From Pseudanabaena biceps (GTDB taxonomy: Bacteria > Cyanobacteriota > Cyanobacteriia > Pseudanabaenales > Pseudanabaenaceae): 64,000 bases of DNA. Below, in pieces: positions 41,709 through 50,421 of the stretch. The stretch spans positions 3,503,001 through 3,567,000 of the forward strand of contig JAATWA010000001.1 of the NCBI GenBank assembly GCA_013361095.1, in the 5' to 3' direction. The translations under genes and the position numbers were made by a program. The notes beneath the pieces are model-generated. The model did no database searches, was not told the DNA's origin, and saw only the letters and a program-made list of their open reading frames with translations. Each line of letters begins with the position of its first letter. The first letter of the stretch is position 1.

Positions 41709-44309
41709 ATGTTATCAGCCTACCGTGACCATGTTGCCGATCGCGCAGCCCAAGGGATTCCGCCCTTACCCCTCAATGCTGAGCAAGCATCAGCCCTTTG
41801 TGAGCTATTGCAAAATCCCCCCACAGGCGAAGAGGAATTTTTACTAGCGTTACTACGCGATCGCATTCCCCCTGGTGTGGATCAAGCTGCCTATGTGAAA
41901 GCGGGATGGCTAACTGCGATCGCTAAGGGTGAATTGCGATCGCCCCTAGTTAGCCCCGCCTATGCGGTGGAATTGCTCGGCACGATGGTTGGTGGCTATA
42001 ACGTGCAGACTTTAATTGATTTGCTCACCAATGATCATTTAGGCGATTTGGCAGCGACAGCACTCAAGAAGACGTTGCTCGTATTTGATGCCTTTAATCA
42101 AGTTCTCGAATTATCGAAAACTAACGCCAGAGCGAAGTCGGTAATCGATTCATGGGCTGCTGCCGAATGGTTTACCAGTCGTCCTGCATTGCCTGAAACT
42201 GTGACCGTAACCGTGTTTAAAGTCACAGGTGAGATCAATACCGATGACTTCTCTCCTGCTTCTCAAGCCTTCTCGCGTCCTGACATTCCCCTCCATGCGC
42301 TCTGTATGTTGGAATCGATGATGCCAACAGGCTTGCAAACCATTGCAGAACTTAAAGAAAAAGGGCATCCTGTCGCCTTTGTCGGTGATGTCGTGGGAAC
42401 AGGTTCTTCGCGCAAATCGGCGATTAACTCGGTGCTATGGCACATTGGCAATGATATTCCCTTTATCCCTAACAAGCGATCGGGCGGTGTAATTCTCGGC
42501 AGCACGATCGCACCCATCTTCTTTAATACTGCCGAAGATGCAGGAGCTTTACCGATTCAGTGTGATGTCACCAAATTGGAAACTGGCGATGTGATTACGA
42601 TTCATACTCGCGAAGGAAAGATTACCAACGCGGATGGTGAAACTCTCTCCACCTTCAGTCTCACCCCTGACACGATCGCCGATGAAGTTCGGGCTGGTGG
42701 TAGAATTCCTCTCTTGATTGGTCGCAGCCTCACCGCCAGAACTCGTCAAGCCTTGGGACTTCCCGCCAGTGATGTGTTCATCCTTCCCGCCACTCCCGCA
42801 GACACAGGCAAAGGTTACACTCTCGCTCAAAAGATGGTCGGCAAAGCTTGCGGCGTAGCTGGTGTGCGTCCCTATACTTCCTGCGAACCCTTAATGACCA
42901 CCGTTGGTTCCCAAGATACAACGGGACCAATGACCCGCGATGAATTGCAAGAACTTGCGTGCTTAGGATTTAGCGCCGACTTAGTGATGCAGAGCTTCTG
43001 TCACACCGCCGCCTATCCCAAACCCACCGACATCAAAACCCATAAGGAACTTCCCGACTTCTTTTCCAATCGTGGCGGCGTAGCCCTGCGCCCTAACGAT
43101 GGCATTATCCATTCTTGGTTAAATAGAATGCTCCTGCCCGATACCGTCGGCACTGGCGGGGATTCCCATACTCGGTTCCCCTTGGGTATTTCCTTCCCCG
43201 CAGGTTCAGGACTAGTCGCTTTTGCTGCCGCTTTAGGAATCATGCCTCTGGATATGCCCGAATCCGTATTAGTGCGCTTTACAGGTGAACTGCAAGCTGG
43301 TGTCACCCTACGCGATGTGGTGAATGCAATTCCCTATATCGCCATTCAACGTGGCTTGCTGACCGTTGAGAAGAAGAACAAAAAGAATGTCTTCGCAGGT
43401 CGGATTATGGAAATAGAAGGTTTGCCCAATCTCAAAGTAGAACAAGCCTTTGAACTTACCGATGCCACTGCCGAGCGTTCCTGCTCTGGTAGTACGATCA
43501 AGCTCAGCACTGAAACCGTTGCCGAATACCTGCGATCAAACGTGGCTTTGATGAAGAACATGATCGCTCGTGATTATCACGATGCTAAGACTCTCTTACG
43601 CCGTATCGCCAAAATGGAAGAATGGCTGGCTAATCCCGTTCTCATGGAAGCCGATCCTGATGCCGAATATGCGGAAATCATCGAGATCGATCTTAATGAA
43701 ATCAAGGAGCCAATTGTGGCTGCACCAAACGATCCTGACAATGTGAAGTTGCTCTCAGAAGTGGCAGGCGATCGCGTAGATGAAGTGTTTATCGGTTCCT
43801 GCATGACCAATATCGGTCACTATCGCGCCGCCGCTAAGGTTCTCGAAAAGGAAGCCGCTGTCAAAGCCCGTCTCTGGGTCGCACCACCCACCCGCATGGA
43901 CGAGTTCCAACTTAAAGAAGAAGGAATCTACAGCACATTCGGTGTCGCAGGAGCCAGAACCGAAGTCCCTGGATGCTCTCTCTGTATGGGTAATCAAGCC
44001 CGTGTTGCCGATGGCGCGACTGTCTTCTCAACTTCCACCCGCAACTTCAATAATCGCATGGGTAAAGACGCTCAAGTCTATCTTGGTTCCGCAGAACTTG
44101 CGGCAGTCTGTGCCTTACTAGGTAAGCTTCCGACCGTGGAAGAGTATCAAGCGATCGTTACTAAGAAGATCGATCCCTTTGCCAGTGACCTCTACCGCTA
44201 TCTCAATTTTGATCAGATCAGCAATTTTGAAGATCAAGGTCGGGTGATTGCATTAGAGGATATGCCTCGCATTGAGGACATTTTGGGTATGCCTGTGGCT
44301 GTGAAGTAG
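41709..44309 (+). CDS. acnB: Aconitate hydratase B
   Basis: An 866-aa AcnB, which interconverts citrate and isocitrate in the TCA cycle. The N-terminal HEAT-like domain (1-160) and swivel domain (about 165-380, GEINTDDFSPASQAFSRPDIPLHAL) precede the catalytic domains, with TGGDSHTRFPLGISFPAGSG near 480 and the Fe-S cysteines in CMTN (about 698) and CSLCMGNQ (about 757-764). Full length and intact. In some bacteria apo-AcnB binds mRNA, which is not shown here. Confidence 0.97.
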   Translation: MLSAYRDHVADRAAQGIPPLPLNAEQASALCELLQNPPTGEEEFLLALLRDRIPPGVDQAAYVKAGWLTAIAKGELRSPLVSPAYAVELLGTMVGGYNVQTLIDLLTNDHLGDLAATALKKTLLVFDAFNQVLELSKTNARAKSVIDSWAAAEWFTSRPALPETVTVTVFKVTGEINTDDFSPASQAFSRPDIPLHALCMLESMMPTGLQTIAELKEKGHPVAFVGDVVGTGSSRKSAINSVLWHIGNDIPFIPNKRSGGVILGSTIAPIFFNTAEDAGALPIQCDVTKLETGDVITIHTREGKITNADGETLSTFSLTPDTIADEVRAGGRIPLLIGRSLTARTRQALGLPASDVFILPATPADTGKGYTLAQKMVGKACGVAGVRPYTSCEPLMTTVGSQDTTGPMTRDELQELACLGFSADLVMQSFCHTAAYPKPTDIKTHKELPDFFSNRGGVALRPNDGIIHSWLNRMLLPDTVGTGGDSHTRFPLGISFPAGSGLVAFAAALGIMPLDMPESVLVRFTGELQAGVTLRDVVNAIPYIAIQRGLLTVEKKNKKNVFAGRIMEIEGLPNLKVEQAFELTDATAERSCSGSTIKLSTETVAEYLRSNVALMKNMIARDYHDAKTLLRRIAKMEEWLANPVLMEADPDAEYAEIIEIDLNEIKEPIVAAPNDPDNVKLLSEVAGDRVDEVFIGSCMTNIGHYRAAAKVLEKEAAVKARLWVAPPTRMDEFQLKEEGIYSTFGVAGARTEVPGCSLCMGNQARVADGATVFSTSTRNFNNRMGKDAQVYLGSAELAAVCALLGKLPTVEEYQAIVTKKIDPFASDLYRYLNFDQISNFEDQGRVIALEDMPRIEDILGMPVAVK

Positions 44310-44324
44310 TTAGTTGATTTGCGT

Positions 44325-44368
44325 ATAATTATTAGGGTGAGTATATAAACGGCTCACCCTAATAATTA
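44325..44368 (+). terminator. Terminator hairpin after acnB
   Basis: ATAATTATTAGGGTGAG pairs with CTCACCCTAATAATTAT (17 bp, 10-nt loop) and is followed by TTTTT, 16 bp after the acnB stop. Confidence 0.8.
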
Positions 44369-44400
44369 TTTTTGATTTCTCTAACTAAGGATAAAGAACT

Positions 44401-44709
44401 ATGATTGACTTTCATCTATCTGTCCAACCGCAAACAGAAAAAATACTTAGAAAAATTTTAAGTCAGGTGCAAGATACCGAGATATTTGCAAGGACTATTA
44501 TTTCCTATCAAATTGCAGAATTACAAAAAGGGATCTTAAACTTGCGATTGGATCTAAAGGAATTTGAACAAAAATATCAAATGACTTCTGAAGACTTTCA
44601 AGAGAGATTTTCTCAAGGGCTTTTAGGAGATGATGCAGATTTTATAGTTTGGTCAGGTTTGTACGAAATGCTTTGTCACAATCAGATGCAGCTTAGCGAA
44701 TTGAGATGA
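44401..44709 (+). CDS. Probable antitoxin partner of TumE-like toxin
   Basis: A 102-aa, Gln/Leu/Glu-rich helical protein (EILRKILSQVQDTEIFARTIISYQIAELQKGILNLRLDLKEFEQKYQM) with no recognised domain of its own. It overlaps the start of a TumE/DUF6516-like gene by 4 bp (ATGA), the arrangement expected of a type II antitoxin (TumA-like). The call depends on the neighbour. Confidence 0.6.
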   Translation: MIDFHLSVQPQTEKILRKILSQVQDTEIFARTIISYQIAELQKGILNLRLDLKEFEQKYQMTSEDFQERFSQGLLGDDADFIVWSGLYEMLCHNQMQLSELR

Positions 44710-45071
44710 TTGAGACTTGTTTTATCGAGATTGAACAAACAATTAGGGAATTCCCAAATGTACGATTTGTTTCATTGACCAAGAAAATCTATAACGCTAC
44801 CCAAGGTTATGTTGGTGGCTCGATTATCTTTGAAAATAATCATTGCTTGGATTTTGTGGAGGTTAAAAATACTGATTTTCAACAGAAGTTAAAATATCGA
44901 TATCATTACATGAATGAAAATCAAGTCATGATTTTTCGCTATGATAATGCTCCCCATCATGCTGAAGTGTCTACTTTTCCACATCACAAGCACGAAGGTG
45001 ATGATGTCGGCGAAACTCCTGAAGTGAGTTTATATCAGGTACTTTTAGAGATTACTCAAAGACAGAGATGA
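44706..45071 (+). CDS. TumE/DUF6516-like toxin
   Basis: A 121-aa protein with a compact alpha/beta core: GYVGGSIIFENNHCLDFVEVKNTDFQQKLKYRYHYMNENQVMIFRYDNAPHH, then STFPHHKHEGDDVGE. The Y.Y.Y...n..liFRYDnapHh...tfPhHkH pattern is what I recall for the DUF6516 (TumE) family, described as a toxin component. The biochemical activity is not established from sequence. It is close to a cluster of transposon remnants, in line with mobility of such pairs. Confidence 0.65.
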   Translation: MIETCFIEIEQTIREFPNVRFVSLTKKIYNATQGYVGGSIIFENNHCLDFVEVKNTDFQQKLKYRYHYMNENQVMIFRYDNAPHHAEVSTFPHHKHEGDDVGETPEVSLYQVLLEITQRQR

Positions 45072-45488
45072 TTAGCCAAAAATAGCGATCGCCTCTTACT
45101 GGTTTACAAGTTTATGCGTATAGCGGCCTGTTCATTTCATAGGTAAAATCAACTCTTGCTTGTTGATAGGTTTATGAATGTAGCGATCGCCACAAATACT
45201 AAAACTTCATGTAAATCCAAGCATTTTCCTTTGTAATGCAAATACTTATGGATAGGTGCAGCTAATGGTGGCGTTGCACATGTTCATAATGACAAAGGCA
45301 AAAATAATATTGCATAATTAGTGTTGGAGTAGTTCAACACTAATTATGCAATGCCAAAAATTGAGGCAAAAATATCACCATGATTAGCGCCATCTGTCTT
45401 GAACAAGTATTATTGGACTTTAGAAAAAATTGAAGCAAAAAATGGATAAACGAGCCATTCAGTAAGCCCTAAATATTGGACATGAGAA
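45072..45488. other. Intergenic region with a perfect AT-rich palindrome
   Basis: A 417-bp gap with no convincing gene. It includes 18-bp perfect arms ATTGCATAATTAGTGTTG (45309-45326) and their complement (45335-45352) around an 8-nt loop. There is no T-tract, so it is not a normal terminator and could be a transposon-end relic or protein site. Confidence 0.55.
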
Positions 45489-45548
45489 ATGGAAGCACTC
45501 ATAATTCAGGAGTACGAAAATAGTAGTATATGCCAGAATCAGCAGAAA

Positions 45549-46310
45549 TCAGGCAGAGATTTTAGGAGCAGAAGCAGGAGATTTGCATTTTTTAATGACA
45601 GGAAGGCGAGGACGAGGAGGCTGATTTTCTCCAGATTTGCGCCCAGAAGAATAACCACGGTTTTTGGGAGAACCGGCAGGGGAACCCAACTGAGAAATAA
45701 TTCGGAACCAGTCCTGCTGAACCTTTGAAGGAGAAATGCGAGTAGAAGAAACGGGCAAGAGATGCTTCTCCCAAGGACGCGGAAGAGAAACCGCGAGGGA
45801 ATGAGCCGCCCAAAGTTGGACATAAGCTAGCATCACAAACTTAACCCACTGCTGTTCATGCTCGACATTACTGAGTTTCAAAAGCGGTCAAAAGCAAATT
45901 CTGTTTTCCAAAGCGAAAAGAATGTTCGAGGTCAAAACGTTGACGGTATGATTGATAGGATTGCAGCGATGATAATTCGCCTCGTCGTTCACCAATGACG
46001 ATTAGCCACATGGACTTAAACAGAGATTTTCCAGAATCATCAATACTCTCGATTCGCAATAAAGTAAAGGGAAACTTATGGGTGGGTGTAGCCTTCCCAC
46101 CACGCATCAGCATATTCGCCCAAGCGGTAATCGTGACATTAACAATTCGTCCACGGCGATTTTCATATGAAAACTGGGTCACCGAACTTGGTTCATGCCA
46201 TGTATCTGGCTCTTTGAGCGCAAACCGCGCCCCATACCAAGTGGGATGTCCTTTGCCCACAGGTGTTTCGGAAATTACGGGACTTTGATAAAACACCCGA
46301 TTACTACGCG
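45549..46310 (-). pseudogene. IS4-like transposase remnant, frameshifted and truncated
   Basis: On the minus strand the C-terminal part of a DDE transposase can be read: LRSNRVFYQSPV..., HPTWYGARFALKEPDTWHEPSS, ANMLMRGG, WLIVIGERRGELSSLQSYQSYRQRFDLEHSFRFGKQNLLLTAFET, then a frameshift near 45870 into SNVEHEQQWVKFVMLAYVQLWAAHSLA and a basic tail ending at 45549. The N-terminal half is missing: at about 46311 the sequence switches to an IS256 fragment. The dLEHsFRFgKq motif carries the catalytic Glu region. Confidence 0.75.
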
Positions 46311-46311
46311 A

Positions 46312-46860
46312 CCTCAACCGTGGGGTCAAGGATATTTTGATTGCTTGTATCGATGGTTTAACTGGTTTTCCCAAGGCACTTGAAACGGTATTTCCCAAAA
46401 CTCAGGTACAGTTGTGCATTGTTCACATGGTGCGTAACTCGGTCGCTTTTGTCCCCTGGCAACAACGCAAGCAAGTCTGTGCTGACCTCAAGGCTATTTA
46501 CAGTGCGGCAACTGAATCGGAGGCAGAGTTTAATCTCGAACTCTTTGCCGAAAAATGGGACAAGCAATATCCGTTGATCTCCAAGTCTTGGCGCAGTCAT
46601 TGGGCGAATATTATCCCCTTCTTTGTTTTCCCGCCTGAGATTCGCAGGGCAATTTATACCACCAATGCGATTGAGTCAATGAATAGCAGTTTGCGGAAGG
46701 TGATTAAACTCAACAGATTTTTCCATCTGCTGCTGCTGCTTTCAAGCTAGTCTATTTGGCGATGCGGAATATCTCGAAGAAGTGGACGATGCCCATTCGC
46801 GATTGGAAGCCTGCCCTGAATCGCTTTGCTATCCTCTTCGAGGATCGTCTCCACATCTAG
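46312..46860 (+). pseudogene. IS256-family transposase, C-terminal half (frameshifted)
   Basis: NRGVKDILIACIDGLTGFPKALETVFPKTQVQLCIVHMVRNSVAFVPW and later IIPFFVFPPEIRRAIYTTNAIESMNSSLRKVIK are typical of the Mutator-like IS256 transposase catalytic half. A one-base loss near 46706 shifts the frame; the correct C-terminus (SAAAAFKLVYLAMRNISKKWTMPIRDWKPALNRFAILFEDRL) continues in another frame to TAG at 46858. The 28-bp terminal repeat of the element follows at 46867-46894. The N-terminal half is absent on this strand. Confidence 0.85.
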
Positions 46861-46866
46861 CTTCTA

Positions 46867-46894
46867 GACTTTACACATTTTACTTGATAGTCTC
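46867..46894. repeat. IS256-type right terminal repeat
   Basis: GACTTTACACATTTTACTTG followed by ATAGTCTC. It directly follows the C-terminal fragment and matches, in the same orientation, the repeat at 47621-47648 (GACTTTACACAATTTACTGT...). Confidence 0.75.
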
Positions 46895-47568
46895 CACGGT
46901 TGTGAATTTCGGTGAGTACTGACAACCAGAATTTCGCACCTTCCCAATCGTGAAATCCACATCCCCAATAATTCCTTGTACCCGTCCATATTCACCGCCA
47001 GTGCAAAGTACAGGGATTTATTGATTACCCGACCATTGTCTCGGACTTTGATGACTAGACGGTCCATAAATACGATCGGGTAAACTGCATCTAGAGGGCG
47101 ATTTTGCCATTGCTTCACCTCATCAATTACCGCATCAGTCACATTGGAAATAAGCGTTGGTGATACTTCGACACCATACATTTCTTGCAACTGGGCTTGG
47201 GTATCCCTGACACTCATGCCTCTGGCATACAAGGAGATGATCTTTTCGTCTAGTCCTGACAATCGGCTTTGTCCTTTCTTCACCATCTGCGGTTCAAACT
47301 CTCCTTGGCGATCGCGGGGGATGGCGATTTCCGCTATGCCGAAGTCTCCTTGGACTGTTTTCTGGCTGTAGCCGTTGCGACTGTTGCTTTGCCCTTCTGG
47401 TCTGCGTTCGTGCTTCTTGTACCCCAGATGCGTGGATAGTTCTGCTTCCAATGCTCGCTCCACTAAGGCGGTAGTTAGTTGTTTGAGAATTCCTCCTTCT
47501 CCGAATAGGTCGGGTGGAGTTTTACATTCTTGTAGCAATTCATCTAGCAATTCTTTGCGTATATTCAT
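46895..47568 (-). pseudogene. IS256-family transposase, N-terminal half (inverted)
   Basis: Starting at 47568 the protein reads [77 protein letters not shown] and [20 protein letters not shown], all typical of IS256 transposases, up to [11 protein letters not shown]. Near 46952 a frameshift occurs; the proper continuation ([17 protein letters not shown]) is readable in another frame. The gene breaks off at CACAACCGTGG, the same point where the C-terminal half on the opposite strand begins. The two halves lie tail-to-tail. Confidence 0.85.
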
Positions 47569-47620
47569 CTTTTTGGTGTTAGTAATTGTGTGTCTAGATT
47601 ATATCTCTGTATACTTCCCA

Positions 47621-47648
47621 GACTTTACACAATTTACTGTACACTCTC
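47621..47648. repeat. IS256-type left terminal repeat (upstream of the inverted N-half)
   Basis: GACTTTACACAATTTACTGT then ACACTCTC, 52 bp upstream of the N-terminal half start. Together with 46867-46894 it gives two element ends in direct orientation, which shows rearrangement. Confidence 0.75.
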
Positions 47649-47966
47649 ATTTAGCTGCGGATTTATTCCTGCTTCACCGTGTGATTACCGTCATTGGTCA
47701 AGATAATAGCTCCACCCATACCTGTAAAGCGGTACAACTAAAAATTCCTGAGTGGGAGCGTAAAGGCTTATTTTTATTTCAATTGCCTCCCTACTGCTCT
47801 GAGATGAATCCCATTGAATTGGAATGGTTGCATTTAAAGCGTGACCATCTTTCTGGGCAAATGTTTGACTCTGAGGATAATTTAATTTAGGGTATAAAAG
47901 ATGCTCTTCTTTCTCGTTACGATTCTCTTGGCTTTGATACTTCCTATTTTGAGTTTTCTTATACCT
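47649..47966 (+). pseudogene. IS630-family transposase C-terminal fragment
   Basis: Read from the IS256 end: IGQDNSSTHTCKAVQLKIPEWERKGLFLFQLPPYCSEMNPIELEW.HLKRDHL is the last D-E part of an IS630/DDE_3 catalytic domain. A TAG interrupts the frame at 47888-47890, after which GIKDALLSRYDSLGFDTSYFEFSYT continues to TAG at 47964. The N-terminal two thirds are missing, so it is a dead remnant cut by the IS256 element. Confidence 0.8.
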
Positions 47967-47968
47967 AG

Positions 47969-48274
47969 CTACTTACAGGCGATTTTTAGGATTGGGTCTT
48001 TTCTCATTTGATTGCTATCAATCGCATCTTCATACCCACTCGCTATTTGCAATACCCTTTGCTGGATTAACTGTTCCATGCTGTGCCTGATTTTATGCTG
48101 CTCTTGAGTATCGCTGATTCTCTCTGTCATCCCTTGGATGATTTTAACTTTTTCTTCTGCTTGTCTCGCTAGCAGTATCCCCCCATCACTACTCAATTGT
48201 TCCCCACTAAACTTTACTTCTAATCGCTTCTTTTTATAAAAATCGCTCTTTACTTCTTGTTTACACTCTGTCAT
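47969..48274 (-). pseudogene. IS1380-family transposase N-terminal fragment
   Basis: About 100 residues: MTECKQEVKSDFYKKKRLEVKFSGEQLSSDGGILLARQAE, then RHSMEQLIQQRVLQIASGYEDAIDSNQMRKDP, the typical N-terminal portion of IS1380 transposases. It ends abruptly after ILKIA, next to the IS630 fragment, so the rest of the gene has been lost. Confidence 0.78.
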
Positions 48275-48301
48275 GAGAAAATATATTTATTATTATTCTG
48301 A

Positions 48302-48333
48302 AGAGCCTAATTCTATTAGGTTTTAGGCTCTTT
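48302..48333. terminator. Hairpin upstream of the IS1380 fragment
   Basis: AAGAGCCTAA and TTAGGCTCTT (10 bp, 12-nt loop) followed by TTTCTT. It lies in the gap between the transposon remnants and the intact IS5 element. Confidence 0.5.
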
Positions 48334-48396
48334 TTCTTATTCTCTTTTTCCTTGTCATGCATAATTCAGGATAGCTTCGGCTTCGCTCAGCTAGCG

Positions 48397-49307
48397 TATA
48401 GAACCCATTTGGTATCTTAGGAAGAGTAGAAAAAGGAGTCAAACATGGGATATAGCAGTAACCTAAGCGATCAAGAGTGGGAGATTATTGAGCCTCTGTT
48501 GCCCAAAAAGAAGAAAACTAGACCACCAACATGGACAAAAAGGCAAATATTAGATGGAGTATTTTATCAACTTAAGAATGGATGCAATTGGGCAGACTTA
48601 CCCAAAGATTTACCGCCATACTCAACAGTGTACTGGCACTACAAGCAATGGCGCACAGCAGGAGTGCTGAGGGAAATCATGACTGCATTGCATGAACAGG
48701 TGAGAGGACAAGCCGAAAAAAAGCCGAAGTGGACAACCTTAATTATCGTCGATTCCCAAGCCACCAAAAACACCTGTAATGCCAGTGTTGAGTCCAAAGG
48801 TTTCTGCTCCTACAAAGCCACGAACGGCATCAAGAGAAATCTAGGTGTGGATTCTCTGGGTTTGCCATTCTTTACCCTTTGTACGAAGGCAAGTCTGTCC
48901 GATGACAAGGCTTTGGTCGAAATGTTTACCCAAAATATCGACTACTTTAAATCTAAACCTGTGAATATTCCCAAGATAACAGTCATGGTTGATCATGGCT
49001 ATCACCCTGACAAGCTAATCCCTGCCTTAGAGGAGATTTATCCGCAGATTATGACCAAGATTAGGTTTAAGGTTGCACCGAAAATGTCTAAGCAGGAAAA
49101 GGCGGCACAAGGTATATCTGGTTTTGTGGTCATTCCGATGCGTTGGGTTGTTGAACGTTCCAATGCTTGGATGGAGCGTTGTAAAAGTCTGGTCAAAAAC
49201 TTTGACAGAACTTTAGACAATGCTAATGCCAGAATTCACCTTTGCTTTATCAGGCTTATGCTTAAGCGCCTTGCTAAAGCTTCCTAAGATACCAAATGGG
49301 TTCTATA
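48397..49307 (+). mobile_element. Intact IS5-family (IS1031-like) insertion sequence
   Basis: A 911-bp element bounded by perfect 28-bp terminal inverted repeats (48397-48424 starting TATAGAACCCATTTGGTATC, and 49280-49307). One transposase gene fills it. GCG flanks both ends, possibly a 3-bp target duplication, though a TATA duplication is equally readable. The flanks are the two halves of a GGCTTCGGCTTCGCTCAGC palindrome, so the element inserted into the loop of an intergenic hairpin. Confidence 0.9.
48445..49287 (+). CDS. IS5-family transposase
   Basis: A 280-aa DDE transposase. Its N-terminal helix-turn-helix domain reads LSDQEWEIIEPLLPKKK..RPPTWTKRQILDGVFYQLKNGCNWADLPKD. Catalytic residues are D103 (IVDSQATKNT), D183 (VMVDHGYHPD) and E237 (RWVVERSNAWMERCK). 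No frameshift is present, so the protein should be active. The C-terminus extends into the right terminal repeat. Length is normal for the IS1031-like subgroup. Confidence 0.93.
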   Translation: MGYSSNLSDQEWEIIEPLLPKKKKTRPPTWTKRQILDGVFYQLKNGCNWADLPKDLPPYSTVYWHYKQWRTAGVLREIMTALHEQVRGQAEKKPKWTTLIIVDSQATKNTCNASVESKGFCSYKATNGIKRNLGVDSLGLPFFTLCTKASLSDDKALVEMFTQNIDYFKSKPVNIPKITVMVDHGYHPDKLIPALEEIYPQIMTKIRFKVAPKMSKQEKAAQGISGFVVIPMRWVVERSNAWMERCKSLVKNFDRTLDNANARIHLCFIRLMLKRLAKAS

Positions 49308-49343
49308 GCGATGGCTGAGCGAAGCCGAAGCCTCTAACAATAA

Positions 49344-49400
49344 CAAAAGCCAAGGATTGACTGGCGGCGCGGAGCGCCGCCAGTCAATCCTTGGCTTTTG
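49344..49400. terminator. 27-bp perfect stem hairpin with GGCGGCGC core
   Basis: CAAAAGCCAAGGATTGACTG then GCGGCGC, loop GGA, and an exact complement. It lies 22 bp from the methyltransferase stop and also ends the IS-bearing interval. Confidence 0.85.
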
Positions 49401-49421
49401 GGTCAGCGCAAAGCGATGTAC

Positions 49422-50369
49422 TTATTTTGCCTTGGCAATTACCGTCCGATGGCGCGGAGTGTTAGGTGTAATTGTCGGCGTATCAAATCCTGCGGCGACT
49501 AATTCTGAAGCTAGATCGAAGGAAAAATATTGATCGAGATAAGGCTCAGTGCTTTTAAGGAGAGTCAAAATATAGGGTGGCATCTTGGCATAGATATCAG
49601 AATTGGGATTCATATCCATCATGGCAAAATAACCACTGGGACGCAAAACGCGGCGGATTTCTCTCAAGATTTGACGACTTGCTTCTTGAGGCAACTCATG
49701 AAATATCAAAAAACAAGACACAAAATCAACGGAATGATCGGGTAGTTCCATTTGCTCTGCGGCTCCATGTATCCATTGCACTTGTCCGTTTTTAGCTAGC
49801 TCAGGATGCTTAGTGCGCGTATTGTAATTGGCGATCGCTAAAAAATGAGGAGACAAATCTAAGCCTGTAATTTTGGCAGATGGATAAGCCTTATGGAGCG
49901 AAAATGTACTCATACCAACGCTGCAACCAATATCGAGAATATCCTGTGGTTGAGGTAACTTCTCTTTAACAATATCTAGATAACTCTGACGCAGACGCGC
50001 ATCACCTTCCACTGGAGGTTTATCATCTTTCCAAATCCGCGAATGGACAGCATAGGCAGCAACTTCTACTTCCGTCGCAGGCAACCAACCCAGATTCCCT
50101 TCTTCATAGGCATGAAAAGGCTTGAGGTAATATTCAGGATATTGGAGATGAGGATTTTTTACTTGGGCAAGTTCAACCTCAAGATCTTGTTTTTGTAAGT
50201 CAGCCGCGATTTGTAACCAGTTTACGCCCATCGACTCAGCGCGTTCGATCATCATTTTGCGGGCGCGTTGCTTAGCTATGTTGAATATGGGCGCGATCGC
50301 TAAAATGCCATTTACTAATCGCGATACCAGTCCAATTTTGGGGTTGGGTGCTGAAGTTGTGACGGTCAT
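49422..50369 (-). CDS. Class I SAM-dependent methyltransferase
   Basis: A 315-aa protein. The Rossmann methyltransferase core starts near residue 140 with motif I ILDIGCSVGMSTFSLHKAYP, the acidic loop ITGLDLSPHFLAIA, motif II/III VDFVSCFLIFHELP, and then a C-terminal sheet. The N-terminal 130 residues are lineage-specific. Methyl acceptor unknown, possibly a quinone-like or lipid substrate given the UbiE-like HELP motif. It follows an acetyltransferase gene by 52 bp. Confidence 0.82.
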   Translation of the reverse strand: MTVTTSAPNPKIGLVSRLVNGILAIAPIFNIAKQRARKMMIERAESMGVNWLQIAADLQKQDLEVELAQVKNPHLQYPEYYLKPFHAYEEGNLGWLPATEVEVAAYAVHSRIWKDDKPPVEGDARLRQSYLDIVKEKLPQPQDILDIGCSVGMSTFSLHKAYPSAKITGLDLSPHFLAIANYNTRTKHPELAKNGQVQWIHGAAEQMELPDHSVDFVSCFLIFHELPQEASRQILREIRRVLRPSGYFAMMDMNPNSDIYAKMPPYILTLLKSTEPYLDQYFSFDLASELVAAGFDTPTITPNTPRHRTVIAKAK

Positions 50370-50421
50370 AATAATTTCAATCGTAGATCTTTAGATGAGA
50401 GGCGGCGCAAAGCACCGATAC

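Noticed and set aside
42150..43997. Frames antisense to acnB
   Set aside because: The long acnB frame has complete conserved motifs; the antisense frames follow from its codon bias.
45489..45823. Small frames on both strands at the 3' end of the IS4-like remnant
   Set aside because: They overlap the transposase frame that continues SNVEHEQQW... and have repetitive low-complexity sequence; they are shadows.
47375..47890. 171-codon rightward frame across the IS256/IS630 junction
   Set aside because: The first half is the reverse of the IS256 N-terminal gene and the second half is the IS630 remnant, so the frame is a chance fusion across an element border.
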